Below, one piece after another: positions 50,529 to 63,207 of a stretch of 64,000 bases of DNA. Within the stretch, counting starts at the first letter, position 1. Each line of letters begins with the position of its first letter. The translations under genes were made by a program, and so were the position numbers. The notes below the pieces were generated by a model. The model searched no databases, was not told the DNA's origin, and worked only from the letters and a program-made list of their open reading frames with translations. Source of the DNA: Anisakis pegreffii (lineage: Eukaryota; Nematoda; Chromadorea; Rhabditida; Anisakidae); NCBI GenBank assembly GCA_035041965.1, contig JAPYMA010001481.1, forward strand, positions 186,001 through 250,000, written 5' to 3'.

Positions 50529-53500
50529 TCAGTCCAAGTCCATACCCTCATCCTCATCCGGTTTTCCTCGTTTCGGTTCTGGTTCACGAACCGCTGTTTC
50601 GTTAGTCTCCTCTTTAGACGCCTCCGCAGCTATTTCAGCATCAATTTCTGCAAAATTCCTAATCAAACACAGTCAACTGTTTAACGATCAAAACAAAATG
50701 TAATGCGACATCCGAAACTTCACTACACCCTCCCAACAGTATGAATTCAACAAAATTTACGCTCGTTGAACCCATCTTCGTGCGTAAGTGAACAATTCGT
50801 TACGACGGCTGCAGCTACAACAGTGAATCAACTGCGGATTTTGAGCTTAAACCAGGAAAAATAAATCAATTTACTCGGGTTCGGAGGTTTCGGTTGTGAC
50901 GATACAGCACTTGCCGTCGGATTCGCATTGCTATCGACACCACTACTCGAAGAGCCAATATCACTTGTACTAACGCCATTTTCTGAGTCTGTCAGTTTTT
51001 GCGCAAAATTTTTCATATCTGCAAGTCAATCGGCTCAAAAAAAAAACAAAAAACAAATGCACAATTCATTAATTTATGTGAAATTTTTTCATTATATGAG
51101 GAGAGATTTTGTTGTATTTGTATAGTTGAGAGAAAGGCTTCTTTAGGAATTTTTTTTAGGAAGTGTGCACTATCATCAACGAGAATTGCAAAATATTCAC
51201 AAACAATAAGTCAAAGAAGAAGAGTACGACTCTAGCAACAAGTTTCGAAAAATATTGACATGAATATAACACCTCCGGTCTGTGCGGCTGTGGCTACCTC
51301 AGGTGCCACGCCGAATTGTTGCAAAACGGGTGCGAGTTGACCGGATTGCAATGCATGTCCAAACATGTCAACGGCTTGTCGATACTGCGGCGCACGAATC
51401 GTTTGCTCGAGCTCTTCACGTGGCGTATGGATTGGTGCCTGAAGTGTCAAATTCCGAAATGAACCATTCAAATTTTAGCATATCGAAATACAAATCCCAA
51501 AAGCTTGCAAGTGATTGCAAAAGATTAGGATTTTATCTTCAAGACGAATAGTCCAAGAAAAGAAGAAAATAAACTGACCTGATCAGGCAGATGAGGTGTT
51601 AAACGCTCTTCATTGTTGCGCACCGACTCGGCCACATTATCACCCGTTAAAACATCCGCAAAATCGATCGCTTCTGAAAGTTTTTTAAATATTCATTTAA
51701 AGTAGCCCTGATCACCTACGATCGCCAGTTTTTCATCCAGCTCCTTTGCGAAGTAGTCTTGATGGTTTTTGCTTCAATTTTTGCATTTCATTGAAAAAAT
51801 CTAAAGACTACTTCCTTCTCTTCGCCACACAATCTTATCATCTCTTTATAAGATGAATCATTCTGCAATCACTTCTATACGCATATATTTTGAATCTGAA
51901 ATGAAGTGAGTAAAGGTTGCTGCGTACGTTGTCTGTGTTGAGCGTTGGGTGCGATACTCGCGATAATGTCTTTCAGTTGTGATAACTGAACAGCACTTGC
52001 GTTCGATGAACTCGAGCCACCCGCCACACTTTCGTTGGCTGGAGTATTGGATGGTGTTGAGAGTTGTTGTGCTCTGTTCGATGACGTTGTTGTGGTTGCA
52101 GTCCCATTCCCGACACCTCCTTCTACCGCCCTCAAAATTTCACATCATCATCACCAATTCCTCCATTATTTACTGTTCCCTTTCAATACCGTCTGAATTC
52201 TTCGCCGCAACATTTCATTCAAATCCACATAATAATCAAATATGACCTCAGCAAAACTCTGCTTTCATCTTTCAACAACTTATTCTCCATTCATTGCAGT
52301 GTCTCAAACACGAAAACGTATGCTTACGAATAGAAATATTCTGCAACCAAGAGCCACAATTCAAACAAATCAGTGGATAAAGAATCAGATGAATGCACAA
52401 GTGACTAAATAGGGCAAACGAAACAAAATTAAGTGAGATCAACTGTAAGGACAAACGGTTGCGTGCTATCCGAAGATAACGGCAGCTGTGGTAGAAGATT
52501 AGCCGTGCTATCGCTCGAGGCAGCATTGTTACCCGTAGTGTTTGCAGTCGATTGATTCATCAACGACAACAAACGCATCAATTGATTCGGATCCAAATGC
52601 GACAGCGCCCCCAAATCACTATCCGCGCCTGTTCCACCCAATGCGGCCAATCCGCCGAACGATGATGCGCCAACTCGATCCGAACTTCCACGTGCACCCG
52701 CTCGAGGTGCGGGTGGATTATTGAGTAGATCATTCACCTCAAAAATTCTCCGAGTTTACTGCTGATTTCTTCAAATCAGTGCGTTGTTCAATGAAGAGTT
52801 TCACTAAAGATTTTATGAGTTTTATGGATGCGTGCTGACCTTTTTACAGTGTTCGTCATCCTTATCCGTTCTACCATCTTGCATCCAGAACAAACGTCGC
52901 TCATCAGTGCTCTTGAATTTAAGCATATAAACACGACCATCGCTGCACTCCTTCACACGAACAAATTCGGTATCGCCAGGGAATATGATCAAATCCTGAA
53001 GAATAGATACAAAAATTCATTAAAACCATTAAACAATATAATTAAATGATGACAACTTCACGCATAATATCGTAATTTTTCATCGGGTATTTACTGAATC
53101 GCACTCACAACATGTGTTCAGGAGTGCATATCCGCTTCACAGTTATCACTGAACATCAGTTTTATTACTGTCATCATTATTCTGCTTTTCTTCCATTTTT
53201 CGTAAGGTTTCAAGTACCATTATAAAACTAAGAATACGAAAGCGAAAATATTACGTCTATAACAGCACCAGTTTCACGATTCTTCCAACAAAAGTGCATC
53301 AGTTGATCATTTGATTGTTTGATGAAAATGCTTCCTTTCGTTTTATCTGCAACAACCTTTCTCTTCTCTGCTGTTGAGCCAGCTTGAAGATGTGAACGAC
53401 CAGCCTGAAGTATTCACCACTAAGAACTTATATGAATCAATCCAAACAGAACAAATCAGTTAAACAACGTTGAAATCATACAATGTAAATAATGTCTTCG

Positions 53501-53708
53501 ATTTATCCAACTTATCTGACAAACTGAAACAGTATTTGAAGTTTAAAAAAATTGAAAGTTATCAAGCAGTTTAGTAGTCAAAAGATTCTTCGAGTTTTGC
53601 TGCAGATTATTGATCGCTACGACGTACGAAGCGGAAACTAACCTTAAATTCAACCAAGTGGCCACTGCTTGCCTGACTAGGGCGAGTATTTGCGAACATC
53701 ACACTCAT
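50529..53708 (-). CDS. rpn-13: RPN-13/ADRM1 proteasomal ubiquitin receptor (complete, nine or ten exons)
   Basis: A subunit of the 19S proteasome cap: it binds ubiquitin through its Pru domain, and docks the deubiquitinase UCH37/UBH-4 through a C-terminal DEUBAD domain. Exons, minus strand: 53708-53643, 53404-53255, 52995-52840, 52737-52444, about 52122-51928, 51673-51579, 51438-51273, 51018-50875 and 50647-50529. Pru signatures are [60 protein letters not shown] and LLNNPP. An S/N/G-rich linker follows. The DEUBAD region reads [41 protein letters not shown] and VLQQFGV. The acidic end EDEGMDLD matches the family. Only the junction between exons 4 and 5 does not close in phase; a 13-nt microexon at 52340-52328 would repair it. 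With it the product is about 465 aa, longer than human ADRM1 (407). Confidence 0.94.
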
Positions 53709-53734
53709 CCTTGCAAGTAACCACTATCTGCAAT
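53709..53734 (-). promoter_or_regulatory. Splice or trans-splice acceptor before the rpn-13 ATG
   Basis: GATTGCAG ends at 53728, 19 bases before the ATG, without an intervening ATG. It is compatible with spliced-leader addition or a cis-spliced leader exon. Confidence 0.45.
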
Positions 53735-55121
53735 CAGCTATCTCCAATAATGCAACAATGTACACCGCACATTAATTGTTGACGGCCTTCAACGTTTATT
53801 CAAAATTTACAGCATACAATTACTCGGAACATAATGTGTAAAATGCATATAAAATACGATCAATAACTGAAGCTACAATGGTCATATCAGTCTATACACG
53901 AAGGATATTGCGCATTCTTGAGTCATCATTGTTAAGCTTTACTTTCTAATAAATCATCGTAGTAATAATCATTCCAAGTCCACTTGTGGTCGGTCGAGTT
54001 TTAGGAGAAATTTATGACATTGAAATAAAATTCCGTCACAGCCAATCACGGCGAAATATAAATGACATGAAATTATGAATGACGGCCCTGCATTGCTTTG
54101 CAATGCAAAACTTAACGACAACTGGATTAAAGCTAGAAGCTGAATTCAACGCATAATATGAAAACCACTCACATGGACACACACTATCAACTGTTACCCC
54201 TACCCCTCTGTTATTTCAACTGAAATTAGAAATTATCATCAATTTTTAAAATTGCATAACAGAAATGACAAAGGTGGAGCTAATTCTTTTACGCGCGAAT
54301 TGCCAAAAATTTGAGTTCTTTCTTGATTGTTTTGTCCGTGTTGAATAAGGTGTGATTCGGTAGTCGATCTCTCCGAGATTTTTGCATTGTCGATTGTCGG
54401 TCAAGATGGGGCTCCCGAAGGAGTCCACGTCTAAGGCTTAGACAGGCTGTGTGAAGTACCTCATCTCTAGATTACTCAACGAGACCCCTGAGGCACTCAC
54501 AAATTTCATGAATTATTTTCATAAGTTTTTTCATTCGAAAATTTTTTCCGTTTCAAATTGCATAAATTTCTCCTATACGAGTCTTCATTGCGGTAAATGC
54601 GAGTGTTCGGTTTCTGATGGAACGTAAGCATACTGCATTGAAGATATATTCGAGCATCTGTGAGTCAAGTTTTGTATCTTTCAACATTCTTGAAAAATCG
54701 GTGGCAATTCTTGAAAAAAATAATCGTCATTTTGGCGTTCTATAAAGATATAGTTGAGTGTAGGATTGCATCAAAGATGAACAGATTAACAGTTACAAAT
54801 CATCGATCAGTTTTATACGATTCGGAACTGTTAATTGGAACGATGATTTGGTATATCGTTGATATGGAACACCGTGAAACAATTTGTCGAAATTTTTATT
54901 CAGAAAATGCATTTGATCAGAGAAGTTGACATGAGTGGAACATTATTCATTAATCGCTCATTACATGAGTGGTTCATGTAATGTGAGGATTAATGTGATA
55001 GTTTCGGATTTCAATTGTACATTGAATTGTAAAGGTCACAGAGATGTTAAATCAGAGGGAATCATTGAAATGAATATCGATAACAAAGGTAAGAAAAGAA
55101 TTTCCCTATGCTATGATATTG
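53735..55121. other. Interval between innexin and rpn-13
   Basis: About 1.4 kb without a recognised gene, probably the innexin 3' flank and the rpn-13 promoter. AATAAA on the minus strand at 54900-54895 is a possible polyadenylation signal for the innexin. Confidence 0.5.
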
Positions 55122-58100
55122 CTATTGATCCGGTGCTGATACCAGCTTTGGAGTCGGTGGTGTTCCTCCATTCGCTTTATACGGCTGGTTCAAATACTGC
55201 AATGAAAAGAAAACGAATTCTATAGGTGTTTCTCGAATTGCAACAATTACAAAAAGTCCTAATGGTAGGGCGTGAATGTGTGATTCACCAAATGGAATTC
55301 GTGGTAAGCACATCAGTTCTGACAGTGAAGTTGACTAGTTACCGTGAAATGAACCATATCCTCATTTTAGCATTCAGTGTGAATTTCTTCAGGAATTTTT
55401 TTGCCAATCTGCTCTTATTTAAGCTGACGAAAATGCAGATAAGAACCAGACTTGGATGCAGTATTCGTTTGAAACTGGTTCAGGTTTGAGCTCAGGTTCG
55501 CTCTTAGACTCATAATCAGACTTTGACTCTGAGAAGGCTAAATTAGCGTTTATCTGCGTCAACATTTCCATCATGAAGGAAACTTAGAGAGTAAAGTGAT
55601 AATGATGAAGGAACGTATGGAAACCTTTTTGTAGAGTTCATAAACGGTAGCGACACACGCCATCTGTCCAGCATTCGAAAGGATTATACGCAAAATCAAA
55701 ATACCGTCCCAACCGAAATCTTCGTACATACGTTGGATCGTTGTTTCCTCCTCAAAAATTCCACTTGCACTAGCTTTGAGTTCGTTTATATTTGATTTTG
55801 TTTACTTCATACAACGAAATTTTTCGAATTTGTTAATGAGTGAGTGTCATGCAACAAACTATGCTAAAATCGTTTACTGGAAAAATTATTCATGATTCTA
55901 ATTGTAAGAATTCATTTATGAGAATTTGCAACGTTTGAATGGAAATTCTGTTAATTCTGCGGAGAGCACTGATTGTTGACTGATGAATTGCACATTTTGT
56001 ATAGCATTTAGAGGTATTGCGAGGAATTTTTTTTGTGCAATAAATTAGTTACAAGCATTTCGTGATTGATAGTTAACGTGTGAATGACAGAATGAATGAA
56101 CTGCTAACGATTTCGTCCTTCCTTGGTCTGTCCAGAGCCTAAAATCGAGCTAAGATACAATTTTAAAATCAACAGAATCGAAAGCTCAAGAATGCTTATG
56201 AAAGCTGTTCAGCTGAGAACAATGAACAAGTTTCGCCTTCATTATATGCAATCTAAAGCAAACTTAGTTGAACCTTAAATGCTATTCAGTTGCCAAAGTA
56301 CTATAGTGAAAAGTGACAATTGGTGGGTTGCGGAGACAGAAAAAAGTCGTGGACAGGGAAATTCGAGGATGAAATTTTGCAGCTGGGAACCCTGAAAGTG
56401 CAGTCGGCTCGAAATAAGTCAGGAACGGAGATAGGAAATCGGCGACGGGGTCACGGAAATTGCCCGGTCTCCGCAGCACATTAGTAACATTAGTCATGTA
56501 TTAGCCCCGTATAAAATCATATTTAATTACATATGTAGGTTTAGTTTTGATGCGTTCTCTGCTATCGATTGATTTGCTAAAATCAAAATCAGACTATTTC
56601 GAGTTGTTCGACGTTTCGAAAGATTTCCAGGTATGTGTATGACCGAAGAAAACTCCGTAACAACTCTCTTGTCCCGTCAGTGTACACGCTCGCTTGTGAA
56701 ACTGTCATAATTTGTCTCATTCACCTGTGCATTATCAAGCATTTCCTTGATGAAGTCCATGCGACTTTGGTCACGCAGAATTTGGAACATCCATATGGTC
56801 AAGTTGACGAACGTCACCACCAGAACAATGTGAAGCCAAAACCACAGAATAATATAAAGCTTTTCCGAGAACATATTCAGTGGAAGTACGCACTGCACCG
56901 ACCAACGATGAATATTACCCAATTCACGCACCTTTAGGTATGTCATTATTTCACGATTTTACAAAGATCTATCAGTTTTCAGTTCAACAGCCTATCTGTC
57001 TCCTTTACAATCAATCAAGCATACCTAAGGTGCTGTCTAGAAGAGTTGAAAGGGTATTTATGGGGTGGTTATATCGATGTTATCGGCATCATTCATTTGA
57101 ATGCTTGTATTTGCAAATGTTAGCAATAGGAGCAAAACAAATGATAATTTTGCAAAAATTTTTCAAAATTGTGCATTCTCTCACTAAAATGTTTTTTACG
57201 GACCTTTGAATATCTTGATCATTTCAAACGTGGTAGAATATAAACAATAATAATGTATGACAAATGGTGCAAAATAAAAGTAGGAAGTAATGAACGTACA
57301 AAAAACCACAAAAAAAGAGCTTAAAGCAAATACCTCAAAATCACACATAGTGACACGTGGGAATATACCAGTCCTTGACCAATCGTTACCCTTGAAAAGA
57401 TTTATCACAAGGACCATACCCCAAAACATCGAGTCAGCTGAAAGTATTTCATGTTCGTTGCTGCAAAATCGGATAAAGTTGCTGAAATGAACAGCATGCA
57501 TGCATTGCTTAGTTGATTTCCACCGAATTCAAGCATCAATCGATGACATTTCTCCAGCTAAAATCCTTTTTTTGGTCAGCCTCAACAAGGAAACGAACCG
57601 TTTTGAATGCCCAAAAAGCGACTGATAATTGCGAGTTGAACAATTGCATTCACGATGAAAAGACCCTTCATAATGAAGTAACAAAAGCTCACGTAACATC
57701 TCGCTTTTATGGTCAGAATTCTGCAATTTTCGTTGATTTTATATAAAACCTTATAGCAAGTAACACGATTCAGTCAGGTTATAATTTAACTTGTATCTTA
57801 TTATTCAGTCATATAATGATAAAGCAGTTCTTGTTATTTATCCGTTGTATTTTCTGTTATTCAGTTTTCTGGATTTTTTTTCCGTTATACGGGAGGGAAA
57901 AGTATTCATTTCATTACGAAGGATTTATCTCAGATTTATCTCCAGTGGTATATCCAACTGATTCATTTAAAAGGCCATCCACATCAAAGTATTGCAAGGT
58001 TATGATAATGTGATAAAACATTTTGCTTGACATTTTTACATGACTGACATTAAACCGATGAAGGCCCATCGGTTTAATGTCAGTCATTAGTGTATTTGAC

Positions 58101-60702
58101 TTTTCAATTTTCAACGCAACAATAACCCCGCAAGAATGCCGATTGGATTACTGGTAACAACGAAATGGCGGTGCACTTGACGACTCATTTTTAGACCAGC
58201 ACTTAGGTGATTTGCGATCATTGCGATGATAGATTGATCGACTCCATGTTCGGATTCCGATGCCGTTACGGCCATCGATACAATGGCACGGAGTTGTATG
58301 CCTTCAATTGAGGTTCCGATTCAATTTCACGCATTGATATAGTCATATTTACCTATTTATTGAATTATTAGGTGATTCACGCTTAACTAGCATCAATTTG
58401 TTCATTGAAATTGCTAGTGAATTATAAGTGTAATTATATCAAATTCAAATTGAAAATTGAATGAACTATCAACAAAATTCACTGGTATACTGTAGAAGAT
58501 TCGAGTGCAAAAAATCTTATCATCGTCTTCACGTCATCAAAAGATAGTGAAGCGGTTAGATAAACATCCTCAATGATTTGTTCGTTAATCACATGAATCT
58601 GGCAAACAGATATGTGGTGAGAATGTGCGCGTTTGAGGCTTGATTGTGTAGAAGTGAGCTTAGTCAGTAACGGCGCACGCGTGGGATGTGATAAATCAAG
58701 CTTATTTGGATCATCATTATCAGTTGATCATTTCAAATGAATGAAATATCATTTCCAATCTACTAATCGAGTAAGCAAACACGATATAATATCGATACGT
58801 TCAAATATATCGGAAGACACGGTTTATCCATTACTCAACGACGATGAGTCACTAAACAAAGAAATCGTCACTATGATGCAGTGTGTCCGGTATCTCAAAA
58901 AAATGTAAGCACTGACCGGAAATCCAGTTAATCATTCGCCATACAATGTGTGGAACACAGAAACATAGCGTTTGTAGTCCGAGAACAAACGGTACCCACT
59001 GAAACATAACGAATACACCAGTTGAGCTCAGAATATCTATTGATTATATTTTACGATTGTTTGTGACAAGTTGATGAATATTTATCGGGTTAAAAACCTC
59101 AAATAAAATATTTTGTCACTGATTGATATGTTTCTGTCAACCGATCAGTTTCTCAGCAACACTAATTGGTTTGCTGTGGAGGAGACGACTATAAGAAGTC
59201 GAGGATTGCAAACGTTTTTTGAAACATATTTTCGTATTGCATTCGGTAAAAACGCATGCGTATTATATTGGTCAAACTGATAGATCAAAAGGTCAACTAT
59301 AGAAACTGGTCAAGTTATGTGACGAATTGATGGCAATAACTTCGAATGCAAGCCATTTTTAAACGAAACTAAACAGTCATTGTTCCGTTAAATTTTGTTC
59401 CTTTGCTTAATTTCTCAAGAGCGATCAGTTCGACGACGAATTGACAGCAGTGACAATTGAATGTTGATGAGGACAACTTAACGATGAAAATTTTTCATAC
59501 GAATGACAATTTGGGATTGATATTTGGACGAACTTTTGCTCACAATAAACAACAGTGATGAGTGATCAATATCAGAACAAAGTTGATATGATGTGAAAAA
59601 AAAACTGCTCGAAGAAGCCGATAAGAAAAGAAACGCCTGTTGTTTGCACCTATATTATAGGAGGCAATGTTCACATGTTTTATTTTTAGAGTAGAAGTTA
59701 CTGAAAATGTTCAGAAATGCCGTCTGTCACCTGATAGTATTGCAGTTCAGCGTCATCTCTCGCTTTATTCTCTTGTGGCAATGATCTGTTCTCATAGGGC
59801 ACAAAGTAGGTATTCTCAATCAAGCAATAATTATTCGTGTATTCATCCCATCCACCACGAAATTGATTCGGTGTCCAACATTGCAGTGGTTTTCCGAAGA
59901 AAGTCTGCAAATTTCGACTCTCATAAAAGAATTAATCTCACCAAATATGATCAATATCATTCTCTTATCAGCAAATATTGCATTCATTACTGGAGGTGTT
60001 TATTGAGAGATTAAAAATCGAATTATTGAAAATTCAGCATCTCATTTCAAAATTTCCGTTTCAAACACAAATTCAAGATGCATCACTCCAAAAACGAATC
60101 ATATTAGCATCAGTCAATTTGCTATTGCAGTAAACCAAATGATTTACAATGTACTACTGATTCATTCATTTATGCATTACATGCCTATATCCGTTTAGCC
60201 TGCGTAAGATACTCGAATAGCAAACTGTTGTGACGGTCGTTCTGCGTGGTACTGCTTGAAGGGGTCAATATTCTTTGAATGGGATATTCCTTCAACTAAG
60301 AAATTCCAAACAAATTCAACTGCTCATTCTCATCAACCTTTGGAGTGGGTAGCAAAATTAGCTTTGCACGTGCAAAATTCTTGAACCAGCATTTACTGCT
60401 CAATTTTCCTCTTCAAAATACTTTTTCAGAATACAATTTCCTAGGGCCTTTGCTTCGCTCCAAGCAATCCCTTACGTGAAATTAATGAACTATCGATGAG
60501 GTGAATTTGCTATCTGTAGTATTTCTGGAATGCATCAGGAATTGGCGAGTTTAAAGATACAAAATAGACAAACCTGAGAGAAAATCGCCGATGTTGCAAT
60601 GAAAAATATAAATGTGGTCGCTTGAAAATTTAATCGATCCACAAAATCTTCTTCAAAACGCGGCGATGAATATATTTTGATTGCTTGTATGAGATCATCC
60701 AT
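55122..60702 (-). CDS. Innexin gap-junction protein (complete, nine exons)
   Basis: A four-pass membrane protein forming invertebrate gap junctions. Exons, minus strand: 60702-60574, 59904-59731, 58998-58917, 58301-58127, 57720-57599, 57437-57334, 56931-56725, 55750-55625 and 55196-55122. All phases close, giving 397 aa, normal for the family. TM1 is at about 27-43. The first extracellular loop has Cys52 (PLQCWTPNQF) and Cys70 (NYCLIENTYFVP). The hallmark YYQWVP at 99-104 starts TM2, and TM3 is in exon 5 (about 197-222). The second loop carries FWGM, GIFPRVTMCDFEVRELG (Cys259) and VQCVLPLNMFSEK (Cys276), and TM4 is at about 284-309. A conserved GWDGILILRIILSNAG segment and a short tail ending in SAPDQ follow. 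I cannot assign it to a particular worm innexin. The end of exon 4 is the least certain border. Intron 4 holds a perfect hairpin. Confidence 0.95.
56310..56485 (-). repeat. Dispersed repeat family Q, copy 4
   Basis: Minus-strand copy in intron 7 of the innexin gene. It shares with the others the ordered words CTGCACTTTCAGGGTTCCCAGC, TGCAAAATTTC and ACGACTTTTTTCTGTCTCCGC. Conceptual translation starts VLRRPGNFRD, comparable with [10 protein letters not shown] in copy 3. Confidence 0.6.
58040..58087. repeat. Perfect 21-bp inverted repeat with six-base loop
   Basis: The arms at 58040-58060 and 58067-58087 are exact complements, separated by AAGGCC. The hairpin lies in intron 4 of the innexin gene. 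It has no mismatches, unlike typical animal microRNA precursors. It may be a young foldback sequence, an RNA hairpin or an assembly/amplification artefact. Confidence 0.92.
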
Positions 60703-60725
60703 TTTTTGACCCTATGAGCCTGCAA
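60703..60725 (-). promoter_or_regulatory. Splice or trans-splice acceptor before the innexin ATG
   Basis: GAATTGCAG ends at 60720, leaving a 17-base leader before the ATG, with no upstream ATG. It is compatible with spliced-leader addition or an upstream cis-spliced exon. Confidence 0.45.
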
Positions 60726-61723
60726 TTCAACCTTATTGAATATCTAATCAAACCAAAAAGGACTGAATTCAAAGAAAATTGCGTTCGAGCTATCATAATA
60801 AATATGCTGAATATCTGATTCAATCGAACCAATTATAAGTAAACGTTTTCTGTTAATGTTTATTTGTACAAAACTGAACAAACTCATATTTTTGAATACA
60901 ACGTAGGAAATAATTTGGTAATAAGCATCTAATATTCACTGATAAGAGTAACACTGAAGTTGTGCATATGTGACGACCATGTTGCAGACATTCTTTCATC
61001 ATTACTTTCGATGCACCGATATTTAGTTTCAATATTGTGGGCTTATTTGAGAGGTTGAAATATCATATTGTAGTGTGACACGTAAGCAATGGAGCGGGAT
61101 GTTTGCATTGATAAGAAAATAAGAAGACTGATTTGAGACTGATAAGAAGCATCCTTTCTGCTAATGCTCACTTCCCAACGATGGAATCACGAGTTTAAAA
61201 TACCATTCAAGAGATTTTCTCAAGAGGCAACCAAAAACGATTTTATCACTGACGATTCATTATCAATTAAAGACATAAACAGTCGTGAACGTTAAATCAG
61301 TTCATTGCATTATTATGAAAAGCCCGATATAGATATTTAGATAAATATAGGTAGGTATGCAGATACATTTGCGATAAGGGATACGATTATAAATTCAACA
61401 ATTTCCTTGGAATCACTGATTTCCTGTCAAGAAGATGCAAACTTTTCTTGCGTACCGGTGGTTTACACATGGTCATCCTCAATTTCTTATACTGGTCTAC
61501 AGATGGGTAACAGTAAATTAGTTGTATAAAGTTAATCGCTAGGAATCATCTTACAGTATAATTCATCTTGAGTAATGTCTTTAGGCCTCAGAAACGATAA
61601 AATCCATTCAACAATATCCACACTTTTATGACATGCTAGGATCACCCTTATATTATGATATTGAAAATGATGAGGTTTTGGTGAGCACTGAGCACACAAC
61701 TGTCTTGATAATGATACTTGATT

Positions 61724-61921
61724 ATGATGTTGTACTTACATGCTAATTTGTGTTTATTGCTGTGCATCTGGAACGCGCAATCTTATAAGATTACTTTGGA
61801 AATATTAATGAATCTCTGCAGTAATGGAGTTTTAACAGCAAATGACATACTTGCTAAATGTAATGACGATACCAAAAAACTTTTGGTTACTGACCAAAAA
61901 TTGTTGTACTCAATCGGTTAG
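61724..61921 (+). CDS. Possible small secreted protein, unknown
   Basis: An ATG frame of 65 codons. It begins with a signal-peptide-like stretch (M-M-L-Y-L-H-A-N-LCLLLCIWNAQS). The mature part is balanced (YKITLEILMNLCSNGVLTAN, ILAKCNDDTKKLL) with two Cys, and it ends at TAG. No homologue is recognised and no splice or polyadenylation signal supports it, so chance is a real alternative. Confidence 0.2.
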   Translation: MMLYLHANLCLLLCIWNAQSYKITLEILMNLCSNGVLTANDILAKCNDDTKKLLVTDQKLLYSIG

Positions 61922-62825
61922 CTTAAGTGAGCCACCGTTTAAAATCTGATAATGAAGGAGAGACGTTCACAAAACGCAGGTTTCTCTCTGCAAACAATGA
62001 TTTTGCTTTGACGATATGGATGGTTTTGTTGTAGCTCTGGTTCATGACCTGTTCTTTTCGGATCAAACAAAAAATTCTATGCATTTCATTTCGTTGTGAA
62101 CATGTCGATGGTCTAACTTTGGCACTCTTGAAATTCATTGTGTATTGCATCAATTGATGAATAGAAAGGTGAAATGTACACACTTAGGCGGTATAATTGA
62201 ATTGTTTAGCCATGCAATACACCTTCAGATATGCAGACAGATCTATGCAACTGGGCTTTATCACCCATAACTTACTTAGTTTATCGATAGATGAAAGCCT
62301 TCTTTAAGAGACAATTACATCTTTTTCGATGAGTCGGAATCTCGATTAACTTCCAGAAATGCTTGGTGGGAATCCGATTATAGGAATTTGTTGATGCGAA
62401 ATTTGGTGTGATTTGTTTGTTTTTTTTTTGTTCGATTGTTTCGACATTTGTTATTTTGTTGTTTGTGATTTGTTGGATTCCGAATGTCGTTATTTGTTGG
62501 AGCGGAATTCCGAGCGAACTTTTTTGCATTTTTTTGACAGAATATCGGTCGGATGCCATCACTGATATGGAGTGGATAGAGTGAATAGCGTGATGCATTA
62601 ATACAGGGAACATTGCGCTCTGATGAGCATTTATTAGGATGTTCGGAGCTAACAAAGTTTTGTTTTATGAAGCACCTCAATGGACAAGCCTGGGCCTTTG
62701 GTGCACAATTTGAAAATTGCTATTTTAAGAGTCGTTATCGTTACCGTGGTTAACGCTACGATTATCGCTATTGTTTTAATCTTTATCATGAATCGAAACG
62801 ATGTCACTGCTGTCCATAGCCATAA

Positions 62826-63207
62826 TTAATACAATTATTTTATTATTATTATTTATTATTGTTAGTGTATTATTATTTATTATTGTTGTTATTATTATTC
62901 ATTATTATTATTTATTATTATTAGTATTATTACTATTATTATTTATTATTATTACTATTTATTATTATGATTATTTATTATTATTACCATTTAATAATAT
63001 TACTATTTATTATTATCACTATTTATTATTATTACTATTTATTATTATGACTATTTAATATTATTACTATTTATTATTATCACTATTTATTATTATTACT
63101 ATTTATTATTATCACTATTTATTATTATGACTAATTAATATTATTACTATTCATTATTCTTACTATTTATTATTATTACTATTTATTATTATTATTATTA
63201 TCACAAT
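62826..63207. repeat. (TTA/ATTT)n imperfect microsatellite
   Basis: Nearly 400 bases of TATTATTATT and CTATTTATTATTAT units. A higher-order unit, ACTATTTATTATTATnA, repeats many times. Both strands read Ile/Leu/Tyr or Asn runs, so the open frames here are artefacts. Confidence 0.95.

Noticed and set aside
62281..62680. Two overlapping minus-strand frames of 100-124 codons
   Set aside because: Built from G/T-rich low-complexity repeats giving N/T/K/Q runs in both frames; no domain.
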